Source of the DNA: Pedobacter sp.
Lineage (GTDB): Bacteria > Bacteroidota > Bacteroidia > Sphingobacteriales > Sphingobacteriaceae
NCBI GenBank assembly: GCA_008015505.1
Contig: SSFR01000001.1
Span: forward strand, 1-64,000
Length of the DNA: 64,000 bases
Direction: 5' to 3'
Positions within the stretch are counted from its first letter, which is position 1. The number at the start of each line of letters is the position of its first letter. The position numbers and the translations under genes were made by a program. Shown one piece after another: positions 1 to 9,271 of the stretch. The notes beneath the pieces were generated by a model, which was not told the origin of the DNA, ran no database searches, and saw nothing but the letters and a program-made list of their open reading frames with translations.

Positions 1-231
1 TGGACCCTCGATCTGCAAACGCAAACGAACATCTGTCGTGCGATAGAAGTCTTGATTGGTGAGTAATACCACTAGTTTTTCACTGCTGCCATTGTACCAT
101 TGTGGTAGATTCAGCGTATGTGGTGGGTATAATTGGGTGATCACTTGTACGGGATATTGCTGGGCAATAACTGTTTGGATAGAAAGCAGCACCATTAGCA
201 TGATGCAGCCCAGTAGACGGAGAAGGTTCAT
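1..231 (-). CDS. N-terminal fragment of a large exported protein (window edge)
   Basis: The reverse strand reads an open frame of 77 codons from an ATG at 229-231 to the window edge, so only the N-terminus is visible. Residues 1-24 form a signal peptide with a hydrophobic core and an A-Q-Q junction. The mature part begins QYPVQVITQLYPPHTLNL and goes on with a segment like LVVLLTNQDF. This opening resembles the large, multi-domain, fibronectin-type surface proteins of Bacteroidota that often accompany type IX secretion genes; that match is from memory and is not proof of function. A PorP-like gene is present at 54-55 kb. The C-terminal sorting domain that would decide the secretion route is outside the window. 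Confidence 0.6.
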   Translation of the reverse strand, partial: MNLLRLLGCIMLMVLLSIQTVIAQQYPVQVITQLYPPHTLNLPQWYNGSSEKLVVLLTNQDFYRTTDVRLRLQIEGP

Positions 232-288
232 AGGTGGGTAGAAAGATGATTTTCAATAGGGATATACTTTCGTAGACAGCACAAATAC

Positions 289-327
289 AAAAGGCGAATC
301 GTAATATAAACTACAATTCGCCTTTAT
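289..327. terminator. Inverted repeat, possible terminator
   Basis: AAAGGCGAAT and ATTCGCCTTT form a perfect 10-bp stem around a 16-nt AT-rich loop. It lies between the start of the exported-protein gene and the end of the small basic protein gene at 351, both on the reverse strand. On the reverse strand the stem is followed by TTTTGTATTTG, consistent with termination of the gene at 351-536. Confidence 0.5.
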
Positions 328-350
328 AATGATTCTTTAATTAAAAAAGC

Positions 351-536
351 CTATTTCGACTTGATACTAGTTTCAAGCTGACCAAGGATCATATTGTTAA
401 TACTTACCTGGCTTTTAACATTTTGCTTTGAACGGCTTCCGGTCTCAAGATTACGACCTATTTTTAGAAACTGAACTTCTAAACGAGAAACTGTCTTATT
501 TCTTCTGTCTTTTCTTTTTAAACGTGTTACGCCCAT
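351..536 (-). CDS. Small basic protein, 61 aa, next to tRNA-Cys
   Basis: The frame is open further upstream through the tRNA-Cys gene, but the tRNA cannot be coding, so the start is the ATG at 534-536. This gives a 61-residue protein starting MGVTRLKRKDRRNK, strongly basic in its first 15 residues and otherwise polar, with no membrane segment. AAAGGA lies just ahead of the ATG. Short proteins with this MGVTRLKRK opening are, as I recall, common in Bacteroidota beside tRNA genes, but I know no function. The basic N-terminus would suit nucleic-acid or ribosome contact; that is inference. It probably shares a transcript with tRNA-Cys, which ends 29 nt upstream. Confidence 0.65.
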   Translation of the reverse strand: MGVTRLKRKDRRNKTVSRLEVQFLKIGRNLETGSRSKQNVKSQVSINNMILGQLETSIKSK

Positions 537-564
537 GTCCTTTTGTTTGCAAGTTCTTATTCGG

Positions 565-635
565 AGGTCAGGAGCGGGTTCGAACCGCTGTAAAAGGTTT
601 TGCAGACCTCTGCCTAGCCACTCGGCCACCCGACC
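565..635 (-). tRNA. tRNA-Cys (GCA)
   Basis: The reverse strand folds as a cloverleaf. The 7-bp acceptor stem is GGTCGGG/CCTGACC with one G-T pair. The D arm is GCCGAGTGGCTAGGC, the anticodon stem-loop AGGTCTGCAAAACCT with anticodon GCA, and the T arm holds GGTTCGAACCC. The discriminator is T. CCA is not encoded: CCGA follows the discriminator. Confidence 0.93.
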
Positions 636-746
636 ATTTAATTTTACTCGAGCTGCAAAGTTAACAAAATAATAATGGATAGCATGCTAGAATGGCATAT
701 TTTTTTGGCCCAGCAGATTCAAGTATCCTACACCTTTAGAACCTAC

Positions 747-1493
747 TTAAAATGCGTTTCTAATTTTCATACAAAATATAGCAGCTGAAAGTGCCACATT
801 TAATGACTCAGCCCCACCATAACGTGGAATAGTGACAGAATGCTGAATATATTGGCGTACCTCATCACTAATCCCATTTCCTTCATTTCCTAAAACGAGC
901 ACCCCTGCTGCGGGGAAGCTGGTTTGCCCTATCGGTTTGCCATCTAATAGTGCACCATAAATGGGTAATGGACACTGCCCCAGAAGGGGTAATAAATCGG
1001 TATATAAAACTTGAACTCTTGAAAGAGACCCCATGCTGGCTTGAATCACCTTTGGATTATACGCTTCAACCGTATCAGGAGAGCAAATGAGCTGCTTAAA
1101 CCCAAACCAGTCAGCTGTACGTATAATTGTTCCCAAATTTCCAGGATCTTGAAGATTATCTAGTATAAGTGTAAAGGTCTGGTCAGCAAGTTTGATTTTA
1201 GCGCCTGTCGAATGATCGGGGATTCGGATGATGGCCAGTACTTGTTGTGGTTTGGTCAACGTGCTTATTTTCTCCAGTTCTTCTTCCTTTATTTCAACTA
1301 GCTTTACTTTTTGTGATAAAATGCCCATTTTTAGGGCATCTTTAGTTGTATAAAATATGGAATCAATCACATAATTGGATTGAGCAAATTCGACAACTGA
1401 TTTGATCCCCTCTGCAATGAAAAGACCCCATTCTTTTCTGAATTTTTTTTTGTGCAGCGATTTAACAAAACTTATTTGAGACTTTGAAAGCAT
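747..1493 (-). CDS. TrmH/SpoU-family RNA 2'-O-methyltransferase
   Basis: A 248-residue SPOUT methyltransferase that transfers a methyl group from SAM to a ribose 2'-OH in rRNA or tRNA. All three SpoU motifs are visible: NLQDPGNLGTIIRTA (113-127), LGNEGNGI (201-208), and IPRYGGAESLNVALSAA (222-238), which forms the knotted cofactor site. Residues 1-90 are the substrate-binding domain (L30e-like in this family), with FIAEG at 25-29. The exact target nucleotide cannot be read from sequence. A second paralogue, RlmB-like, lies at 40558-41334. The start codon overlaps that of the divergent Omp85 gene by 10 bp. Confidence 0.9.
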   Translation of the reverse strand: MLSKSQISFVKSLHKKKFRKEWGLFIAEGIKSVVEFAQSNYVIDSIFYTTKDALKMGILSQKVKLVEIKEEELEKISTLTKPQQVLAIIRIPDHSTGAKIKLADQTFTLILDNLQDPGNLGTIIRTADWFGFKQLICSPDTVEAYNPKVIQASMGSLSRVQVLYTDLLPLLGQCPLPIYGALLDGKPIGQTSFPAAGVLVLGNEGNGISDEVRQYIQHSVTIPRYGGAESLNVALSAAIFCMKIRNAF

Positions 1494-3859
1494 ACCCTAT
1501 TACCCATTTTTTCTCCTGTGCAAGTATACTGCTTTTGTTGGTCGTATTGGCCTCTTGCCGCACCACTAAATACCTTGAGCCGGATCAGGCTTTAGTCAAA
1601 AGGGTAGAAATTAAGGGTGTCAATAAAAAAATGTCTGAGCAGGCTTATCAGCTTGTTCAGAATGATATTCGCAAGAATTCGTGGTTCAACCTGATACTAT
1701 ATAATCTTTTCAATACCAAGCGAGGTAAATACAAGGGAGGAGAACCTAAAAATATTGGAGAGGCACCCCATCTGCTGGATAGCTCTTTAGTCGATATCTC
1801 ACGGTCCGAAATTGAAAAGTTGATGAAAACCAAGGGGTATTTTGATGCCAAAGTCAAAATAACAATTAAAACAGAAAAGCAGCGTGCTTGGATTACTTTC
1901 GTAGTCGACTCGGGACCACGATTCAAAATACAAAACATTAGCTACGTAATCCCAGATAAAGAAGTATCAAATTTATATCATGCCAACCTCAGCTCATTTA
2001 CCCATCTGCATAAAGGGCAAACCTATGATGAGGATTCGCTAAGCTATGATCGGGATCAAACTTATTTGCTATTACAACACAATGGATATTACGAATACCT
2101 AAAACCATACATGCGAGTTACGGTTGATACAAGTAAAAAAAATAATCAAGCCGATTTAAAAATATTCATAGATAATCCACCAGGAAAGGATAAGCATACC
2201 ATTTATACAATTAATAATAGCACCATTCAGATCAGAAAAAGTGATGCCACCATGGATGGTATACCAGATACAGCTATCCTTGCTTCCCAATATCATTTTA
2301 TGGATTATTCAAAGCATTTTAAAGCAAAACCACTCAGAAAATATCTCTTTATCAAAAAAGAAGACAAATTTGATGGGACTAAATCGAAGTTAACATATGA
2401 TCGGCTGTATGCTTTAAATACATTTAAGAGTCTAAAAATAGATTTTCAAAAAGTATCAGATAGCGTTCCACGTTTAGATGTGTTTTACGATATGATCCCT
2501 AATAAGCGAATGAATAATCGTATCGAAGGTGAATATCAATTTAATACAGGTCGAACAGGTTTTAAGATAGCCAATACCTATTCTAATAGGAACTTATTTG
2601 GAGGATCTGAACTATTTGAACTCAATACAAGATATAATGTGCTATTTGATGCTACAGCTCAGGGTAGTTTATTTGACCGAATACTTATTAGAGATTTTAA
2701 TATAGGAGCAAGCATCAGTGTTCCTGCCCTCATTCCCTTTAGCCTTCCTAGGCTTGGAAAAAATGGAGTACCTTACACCATTTTTGGCAGCAATCTTCAG
2801 ATTTTTGATCAGAAAAATATATTCTCCAATCGGATTTTTACAAACTCTGTCGCGTATAAATGGTCAGAAAATGTATACAAACAACACCTTGTTACGCCCA
2901 TTTCCATCGAATATCGTATCGGGAAACTAGATTCTGTCTTTAAACAAGAATTACTGAGTCGAGGTAGTAACCTGTTTATTAAAACAAATGATCGAACATT
3001 TATTAATCTGGGTAGTCAGTATGCCTTTACTTATAATGGGACCAAACTTCGGCAACTCGGTAATTTCGTTTACTTTTCAGGTGCACTAAATATTGCAGGA
3101 AACTCATCTAATTTATTGAGTAAAATATTTGATTTTAAAACAACTTCAGATGGTAAAAGGACCATCTTTGGTCTGCCTTATGAACAATATATTAAAACGG
3201 AAGGAGATTTTCGGATCTATCGATTCTTTGGTGGCGATCGTCAATTAGTTATGCGGCTTAATGCGGGAATGGGAATTCCTTATGGGAATAGCAATCAACT
3301 AGCCTTTGAAAAGGCTTTTTTTGCTGGAGGGCCAAGTGGAATACGTGCATGGGAAGCACGTAGGTTAGGACCCGGAGGATATAATCGTGCAAGTATACTC
3401 CAGCCAACAAGTATAGACACAACTATATTGTTACGTAAAAATCTTCGATACCTAGATCAAATTGGTGAAATCAAGCTTGAAGGTAATTTAGAATATCGCT
3501 TCAAGGTGATTACAAAACTTTTAGGAGGAAAGCTTAAAGGCGCTATTTTTACTGATTTTGGGAACATCTGGCGCCTTCGTCCAGACCCAACCAACTCTAA
3601 TGGAGAGATCAAAATCAATACCTTCTTTGACCATTTAGCTATTGGTAGTGGTTTGGGTTTGCGATTTGATGTCAACTACTTTGTTATACGCGTAGATATG
3701 GGAGTTAAAGTAAAAGACCCCCAGTTTGTGGGCTCTGATCAGTGGGTAATCAGTCATTTTTTTAAGAAACAAGCGTTCAAGGATAATTACGCACAAACAA
3801 ACAATCCCGATAGCTATAATTTTGTTCAATGGAATTTTGGGATAGGCATGCCTTTTTAG
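1484..3859 (+). CDS. Omp85-family (BamA/TamA-like) outer-membrane lipoprotein
   Basis: A 791-residue protein with a lipoprotein signal ending L-A-S-C, predicted lipidated Cys25. Residues about 40-330 hold POTRA-like repeats (for example the stretch with GYFDAKVKITIKTE). About residues 340-791 form the surface-antigen beta-barrel with the typical FFAGGPSGIRAWE motif, ending in a terminal Phe. Such proteins insert or export proteins at the outer membrane. A lipidated version is typical of Bacteroidota and probably differs from the essential BamA. The start is a TTG, which gives the complete signal peptide; no ATG or GTG is better placed. Divergent from the methyltransferase with overlapping starts, and it overlaps the convergent gene at its 3' end by 4 bp. 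Confidence 0.88.
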   Translation: MKAYPITHFFSCASILLLLVVLASCRTTKYLEPDQALVKRVEIKGVNKKMSEQAYQLVQNDIRKNSWFNLILYNLFNTKRGKYKGGEPKNIGEAPHLLDSSLVDISRSEIEKLMKTKGYFDAKVKITIKTEKQRAWITFVVDSGPRFKIQNISYVIPDKEVSNLYHANLSSFTHLHKGQTYDEDSLSYDRDQTYLLLQHNGYYEYLKPYMRVTVDTSKKNNQADLKIFIDNPPGKDKHTIYTINNSTIQIRKSDATMDGIPDTAILASQYHFMDYSKHFKAKPLRKYLFIKKEDKFDGTKSKLTYDRLYALNTFKSLKIDFQKVSDSVPRLDVFYDMIPNKRMNNRIEGEYQFNTGRTGFKIANTYSNRNLFGGSELFELNTRYNVLFDATAQGSLFDRILIRDFNIGASISVPALIPFSLPRLGKNGVPYTIFGSNLQIFDQKNIFSNRIFTNSVAYKWSENVYKQHLVTPISIEYRIGKLDSVFKQELLSRGSNLFIKTNDRTFINLGSQYAFTYNGTKLRQLGNFVYFSGALNIAGNSSNLLSKIFDFKTTSDGKRTIFGLPYEQYIKTEGDFRIYRFFGGDRQLVMRLNAGMGIPYGNSNQLAFEKAFFAGGPSGIRAWEARRLGPGGYNRASILQPTSIDTTILLRKNLRYLDQIGEIKLEGNLEYRFKVITKLLGGKLKGAIFTDFGNIWRLRPDPTNSNGEIKINTFFDHLAIGSGLGLRFDVNYFVIRVDMGVKVKDPQFVGSDQWVISHFFKKQAFKDNYAQTNNPDSYNFVQWNFGIGMPF

Positions 3860-4431
3860 AAGAAACTTTTCAGTCCATCAAAGAGTGTATCTATGGCAGT
3901 AGATAGACTTAGCCCATTAGTCGAGTTAAACACAAACAAAAAGACGACCAACACCACGGCAATTAGCATAAACCTGCGAAATAACATCCCTATGCACAAA
4001 AACAGAAATGGGATTGCAATCAAAATCCACCAATTAATGGGAATAGGCTCGATACCATTAACTGTCTTAATCAAGTAATAAAGTTTTCCCTTAGTCCCAT
4101 TTGTATTTTCGTGGCGTAAATAAATAAAAGTAGACTGATCAATCGATTGCGGTAATGTAGCAGCTCCATCTGTAAAGACCAGACTTTGCCGAAAGCCATT
4201 TATACTAAATAAAAAAGTCCCATGAATATGTCCTAAAGGCTGTTCGTTAGGATCACATGCAATAATTGCAATTTTACTGTTTTTGAGTAGGCCCTCTCTA
4301 ACGATAAAGTTATTCAGCATCACTACACTAGAAGAATGGGTTGCCTCTTCTTGGATTACTCTATTGGCATATACAATTGGACAAAATAGAATTAGGCTTA
4401 ATACAATGGGGAGTACTTTCACGTATCTCAT
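3856..4431 (-). CDS. Unrecognised exported membrane protein
   Basis: A 191-residue protein I do not recognise. It has an N-terminal signal peptide (about 1-22, ending VYA), a soluble part of about 110 residues, then two adjacent hydrophobic segments (about residues 133-170) and a short tail. The soluble part contains HIHGTFLFSINGF. This suggests an exoplasmic domain anchored by a C-terminal membrane hairpin. Its ATG overlaps the last codons of the patatin/barrel gene by 4 bp, so the two are translationally coupled and probably work at the same envelope site. Confidence 0.7.
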   Translation of the reverse strand: MRYVKVLPIVLSLILFCPIVYANRVIQEEATHSSSVVMLNNFIVREGLLKNSKIAIIACDPNEQPLGHIHGTFLFSINGFRQSLVFTDGAATLPQSIDQSTFIYLRHENTNGTKGKLYYLIKTVNGIEPIPINWWILIAIPFLFLCIGMLFRRFMLIAVVLVVFLFVFNSTNGLSLSTAIDTLFDGLKSFF

Positions 4432-6736
4432 TCAAAAGATCGTTTGTTATATAATAGAAATCCTATGTGAAACAATACACCAAAGTGTCGCTGAACCTCA
4501 CTATAATGATTAAAACTTAGGCTAATAGGCCCCACCAAAGTACGATAAATTAAAGCAAAAGTTGCGGCATATTGTCTAACAGAGAAAGGATCAGAGAAAG
4601 TAACAGATTGCAACCCAACTTGCTGGAATGCTTTTACAGGCTGAAATAAATAGGCTTCTAGACGCAGGTCTAAATTTTTGTACACAGAGAATATATTTTT
4701 CAGTCCAATTGCGCCATAGCTATTTGCTCTAAAATCCGCTAGAAGTATAGATCTAGAGTCTTGAAGGGGATAAAATGCTGGGGCAGTAATCAGCGTAGAT
4801 TTGTAGGTACTAAAAAATGGCTTATTACTGATAGTGCCTTCTAGTAAATACCCCAAACTATATACTTTGCTCGTTAAGAAGTAACGCTCATTACTGATCG
4901 TTGATTTAAACCAAGAGTGATCGGTTTGTTTATTGACAATTTGTGAAAGCGTAGGGTCTTCCTGCAAAATATTTCCATGAACATAGGTTTCACTACCAGA
5001 GTAATAATTAAAATCTAACCGAAATAAATTACCCCTACTAGCATATTGTGGACGATTTAAAGAGTTTTTTTCCAAAGCAATTCCACCCATTAAACCATTA
5101 TAGTTAGTTAAATCAAGCTGATTTCCAAATTTATAACTATCAATTGGACTATATTGCGCATTTAGATCGGTATAGCCAAACTGTGTTTCGATTTTTCCAT
5201 TGTTTAGCAGAGGGATCCCTACTTTAAGTACAGCTCTTCGATCAGATTGTTCAACAAATGTAGGGCGTGTGTCATCAATAAATATTTTACTGTTGTTAAA
5301 ATAATCCCAGTCGTTGTAGGTATACTCTGCCTCCAGATAAAATGGTAATCGGGTGGGGATATCGATACGTGCTGTTCCTTGTACAGATTCATAGAACCTG
5401 CCGAGATAGAAATTAGCACCAAATGTATATGCCATCTTCCCCAATAAGTTATATTGAAAACCTAGGTAGGTATTATTGATAGGCCTAGTAGATATAACAC
5501 CCCCCAAGTCAATTCTAAAATCCTGATGTGGTAGTGCCTGTAATTCAAATCGATAAGCACCTTTATTTGGTTCATACTTCAATGAAGGATATACCGTCTC
5601 AAATTCATCATTGGATATTAGTTTGTAGTATGATTTTTTGATATCGGCTAAATCAGTTTTGGGATACTTGGTTTTAAAAGAATTTTCAATGTATTGTTTT
5701 GGCTTTTAGAGGTCCCTGTAGCTACGATGTCGTGAATTACTAGTGGGGGGTTATTAGATTTAAATAGGAATCGACGTTTAGCTAGTTCTACGGAGTCAAC
5801 GCGCCGACCAATCGCTTTTTTAATATTGGGCATATCGGCCATGGTAGCTGCATACCCTTTTTGAATGAGCTCTGCTACATTTGTAAAGTTGATAGGGGTG
5901 TACTCTCCAATATCGGGGTGAATATATGTCCCATTTTTTCCTATACTGGTAGAATCAGAATTAGCTAAGAACATATAGAGTAGAAACTGACTTACCAATT
6001 TCTCGTCATCTTTGGGATAGTCATTAAATGTTTTAGAAGATACATTTGAGCCTATAATATAATCGGGACCAAACTCAGTTTTAAGTATGTCTACAGGAAA
6101 ATTGTCATAGATTCCCCCATCAAATACGTATTTGCCATTAACCTTAACTGGTCGAAAAATAAAAGGCACAGAACAAGTTCCGCGCACAGCATCCGCTAAA
6201 CTACCATGATCTACTGCAATTGCCTTGTGTGTAACCACGTCGGCAACTACACACCTATAGGGAACAAAAAGTTGGTTAAAATTGTTATTTGCATTGGCCG
6301 AGGCCTGCGAGAATAATTCCAAGAAGACAAAATCCAGCGGCGTGTCATTGACTAAGTTAGGACGTACCATTGCATGAAATCCAGTATCAATTTCAAGTTT
6401 TAGTGTAAATACAGACGGATTAGTGGACTTTTTACGAAAATAATGGAGATAGCCACTCTCAATAGTCCCACTGGTCAAATCCCGCAGTTCCTTACCTAAA
6501 GCAATCTGCTCTATTTCTGCAGGGGAGTAACCAGCAGCATACAGTCCTCCAACAATCCCACCCATAGAAGTTCCTACGATGTAATCGATTGGGATCTGAT
6601 TTTCTTCAAGCGCTTTTAACACACCAATATGGGCAAGTCCCTTTGCTCCACCACCACTAAGTACTACCCCAATTTTTTGTGCTTTTAGCTGAATAAAAGA
6701 AAGAAAAAGTAAAACAAGCAGTGTTGCTTTCTTCAT
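4428..6736 (-). pseudogene. Patatin-like phospholipase fused to outer-membrane barrel, frameshifted
   Basis: One gene read in two frames. The upstream part (from ATG at 6736) has a signal peptide (1-20), then a patatin domain with GGGAKG, nucleophile motif GTSMG (Ser57) and the D206-G-G dyad, and the start of a POTRA domain. It runs off-frame to a stop near 5648. The second frame continues as [14 protein letters not shown], then a POTRA end and a beta-barrel of the surface-antigen family, to 4428. Adding one A to the A4 run at 5704-5707 rejoins both frames into a 769-residue protein, the normal length and architecture for this Bacteroidota family (PlpD-like). Intact members are outer-membrane phospholipases. 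The second part has no start of its own except a TTG inside the domain. Whether the break is real or a sequence error is unknown. Confidence 0.85.
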
Positions 6737-6832
6737 TGCCCCTCTCCCTTCAGATGGTTGTTTTTAAAGGAAAAATGTATGCTTCAATTTACAAAAAAGT
6801 ATAGGATTATAGGTATGAATACAAACATTTTT

Positions 6833-6862
6833 CAAAAAAAATGCCTCCCATAAAGGAGGCTT
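6833..6862 (-). terminator. Rho-independent terminator after tRNA-Arg
   Basis: On the reverse strand GCCTCC-TTTATG-GGAGGC forms a 6-bp GC-rich stem followed by ATTTTTTTTG. It starts just after the tRNA-Arg 3' end, so it most likely ends the tRNA transcript. Confidence 0.8.
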
Positions 6863-6864
6863 AG

Positions 6865-6936
6865 TGCACTCGATAGGAATCGAACCTATACCATGAGAAC
6901 CGGAATCTCACATTCTATCCATTGAACTACGAGTGC
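6865..6936 (-). tRNA. tRNA-Arg (CCG)
   Basis: The reverse-strand cloverleaf has acceptor stem GCACTCG/CGAGTGC, D arm GTTCAATGGATAGAAT, anticodon stem TGAGA/TCTCA with loop TTCCGGT (anticodon CCG), and T arm TATAGGTTCGATTCCTAT... The discriminator is A. CCA is not encoded. It reads CGG arginine codons. A terminator follows directly. Confidence 0.93.
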
Positions 6937-6961
6937 CTAGATGATTAATGCTGTTTAAGAG

Positions 6962-8062
6962 CTATACATTGAAACGAAAGTGCATAATATTTCCATCTTC
7001 TACGATATAGTTTTTCCCTTCCACATTTAATTTTCCTGCTTCTTTACAAGCAGTTTCGGAGCCTAAAGCAATAAAGTCAGGATACTTAATCACTTCTGCT
7101 CGTATAAATCCCTTTTCAAAGTCGGAATGGATTACACCAGCTGCCTGCGGTGCAGTAAACCCTTTGGTGATAGTCCAAGCCCTTACCTCTTGCACCCCAG
7201 CGGTGAAATAGGTCGACAAATTTAATAGTTTATACGCTGCTTTGATAAGCTGAGCCACGCCAGATTCTTGTAATCCGAGATCCTCTAAAAATAATTGCCG
7301 CTCCTGATAGCTTTCTAGTTGAGCAATTTCCGACTCTATTTGAGCCGAAATGACCAATACTTCTGCTTTCTCATCCCTAACAACTTCCTGAACAGCTTTT
7401 ACATAGGTATTGCCACTTAAAACAGATTGTTCATCCACATTGCAGACATACATTACTGGCTTTTCAGTCAGAAGGCATAAATCAGCTATGTATTCCTTGT
7501 CTTCTTCTACAATTGGAGCTGTACGCACAGATTTACCCGATTCCAGATGGTGCTTAATCACGGTACAAACTTCGTAAGCTTTTTTTGCAACCTTATCACC
7601 ACCCGTCTTAGCCATTTTCTCCACTTTCTGGATCTTTTTCAGAATGGTTTCCAAATCCTTTAGTTGGAGCTCGGTATCTATAATTTCTTTGTCTCTGACA
7701 GGGTCTACAGAGCCATCTACATGAATCACATTCGGATCATCAAAACACCTCAGCACATGTATGATCGCGTCAGTGGAACGGATATTCCCTAAAAACTGGT
7801 TTCCCAAACCCTCACCTTTACTTGCTCCTTTAACCAAACCTGCAATATCTACAATCTCAATCGTATTTGGCACAACACGCTGGGGATTAACTAATTCAGC
7901 TAACTTATTAAGTCGTTCATCAGGTACAGTAATTACCCCAACATTAGGCTCTATCGTACAAAACGGGAAATTTGCCGCCTGTGCCTTGGCATTAGATAGA
8001 CAATTAAAAAGGGTCGATTTGCCGACATTAGGTAATCCAACTATTCCACACTGTAAGGCCAT
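6962..8062 (-). CDS. ychF: YchF/Ola1-family ATPase
   Basis: A 366-residue protein of the Obg-related YchF family, a ribosome-associated ATPase implicated in translation and stress control. The P-loop is GLPNVGKS (9-16) and the switch region contains DIAGLVKGAS. A coiled-coil segment lies around residues 125-165, and the C-terminal TGS domain (about 280-366) includes the conserved TKGFTAPQAAGVIHSDFEKG region, written here in part. Length is normal for the family. Transcribed alone, divergent from ansA. Confidence 0.96.
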   Translation of the reverse strand: MALQCGIVGLPNVGKSTLFNCLSNAKAQAANFPFCTIEPNVGVITVPDERLNKLAELVNPQRVVPNTIEIVDIAGLVKGASKGEGLGNQFLGNIRSTDAIIHVLRCFDDPNVIHVDGSVDPVRDKEIIDTELQLKDLETILKKIQKVEKMAKTGGDKVAKKAYEVCTVIKHHLESGKSVRTAPIVEEDKEYIADLCLLTEKPVMYVCNVDEQSVLSGNTYVKAVQEVVRDEKAEVLVISAQIESEIAQLESYQERQLFLEDLGLQESGVAQLIKAAYKLLNLSTYFTAGVQEVRAWTITKGFTAPQAAGVIHSDFEKGFIRAEVIKYPDFIALGSETACKEAGKLNVEGKNYIVEDGNIMHFRFNV

Positions 8063-8119
8063 ATACTAATCCAAACTTTATAAAAACACACTAATGGAGC
8101 CCAAAGTTAAAAATTATAA

Positions 8120-8142
8120 GAGCCCGTTTAAATTTTATTTCA
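8120..8142. repeat. Solo terminus of the GAGC-type miniature element
   Basis: GAGCCCGTTTAAATTTTAT in the ychF-ansA divergent gap matches the end of the 161-bp element family (GAGCTTGTCTAAAGTTTAT at 21983) at most positions. No partner end is present, so it is either a relic or a chance AT-rich match. Confidence 0.4.
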
Positions 8143-8202
8143 TGAAACTGTTATAATGCAATATTCACTAGATTTATAATCTGATTTTTTTGTTCTTCAT
8201 AA

Positions 8203-9222
8203 ATGATTCACATTTTGATTATTTACACGGGCGGTACAATCGGGATGATCGCTGATGCAAAGACGGGCGTACTTGTTCCTTTTAATTTTGAGCAGATCAC
8301 AGATAATGTACCTGAATTAAAACGGTTAAACTATCAATTAACTGTACATTCTTTTGATCCACTCATTGATTCGTCGAATATGACACCAGCTATATGGGTG
8401 GACTTAGCGACACTTATCGAGCAAAACTATAATCAATTTGATGGGTTTGTGATATTGCATGGTACTGATACGATGGCTTATACCGCATCCGCCTTGAGCT
8501 TTATGTTAGAAAATCTGAATAAACCCATTGTACTAACAGGTTCTCAACTTCCTATCAACGGGATCCGAACAGATGCTAAAGAAAATTTAATCACTGCCTT
8601 GGAAATTGCAGCAGCAAAACAACAAGGGAAGGCAGCCGTACCAGAGGTGAGTATCTATTTTGACTATAAATTATTCCGGGGGAGTCGATCTATTAAGCAT
8701 AATTCAACCCAATTTGAAGCATTTGATTCTCCTAACTACCCACTTTTGGCTGAAGCCGGAGTACACCTCAAATTCAATAAGAATTATATTTTAAGACCTA
8801 CAGGGACACCTCTAAAAGCCCATAAACAACTAGACAGTGCAATTGGTGTTTTAAAACTATATCCAGGAATTGCTCCAAGTATTGTTCAAGCTGTTTTAGG
8901 AACTGATTGTAAAGCCATTGTGATGGAGACATTTGGTACAGGAAACACATCTACACAAACCTGGTTTTTAGAACTATTACGTCATTCGATTAAGGAAGGA
9001 AAACTTATTTTAGATATATCTCAATGCCGAGAAGGGAGTGTAGAGCTTGGACTGTATGAAACAAGCAATCACTTGAAAAAGATGGGGGTGATTAGTGGGT
9101 ATGATATGACCTTTGAGGCAGCAATAACCAAGCTGATGCATCTGTTAGGCACGGAGGAAGACATGCAAATGGTTGCAAAACTGCTCGAAACAGACCTTCG
9201 TGGCGAGCTAACTAAAAACTAG
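8203..9222 (+). CDS. ansA: Type I L-asparaginase
   Basis: A 339-residue asparaginase hydrolysing L-asparagine to aspartate and ammonia. Both Thr-based catalytic motifs are clear: TGGTIG at 9-14 with the nucleophile Thr, and HGTDT at 86-90 with the second Thr-Asp pair. There is no signal peptide, which fits the cytoplasmic type I enzyme. Length matches the family. It is followed after 49 bp by accA in the same direction, and a relic repeat end lies in that gap. Confidence 0.95.
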   Translation: MIHILIIYTGGTIGMIADAKTGVLVPFNFEQITDNVPELKRLNYQLTVHSFDPLIDSSNMTPAIWVDLATLIEQNYNQFDGFVILHGTDTMAYTASALSFMLENLNKPIVLTGSQLPINGIRTDAKENLITALEIAAAKQQGKAAVPEVSIYFDYKLFRGSRSIKHNSTQFEAFDSPNYPLLAEAGVHLKFNKNYILRPTGTPLKAHKQLDSAIGVLKLYPGIAPSIVQAVLGTDCKAIVMETFGTGNTSTQTWFLELLRHSIKEGKLILDISQCREGSVELGLYETSNHLKKMGVISGYDMTFEAAITKLMHLLGTEEDMQMVAKLLETDLRGELTKN

Positions 9223-9225
9223 TTA

Positions 9226-9240
9226 GAGCCTATTTAAAAT
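9226..9240. repeat. Solo terminus of the GAGC-type miniature element
   Basis: GAGCCTATTTAAAATG begins 3 bp after the ansA stop codon. It resembles the solo ends at 19204 and 40495 (GAGCCTG/GAGCTTG followed by TTTAAAATT). Confidence 0.4.
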
Positions 9241-9271
9241 GCCTATTTTAGCACGCCAAAAAAAGTTAAGA

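Noticed and set aside
351..629. 92-residue reverse-strand frame
   Set aside because: Its first part is the tRNA-Cys gene; only the part from 536 is called.
428..664. Forward frame of 78 residues across the tRNA-Cys region
   Set aside because: It is antisense to the tRNA and the small protein; composition is not protein-like.
5648..5707. Programmed frameshift in the patatin gene
   Set aside because: The site has no classical slippery heptamer: a -1 slip would put tRNA-Lys on UAA. Mutation or sequence error is more likely.
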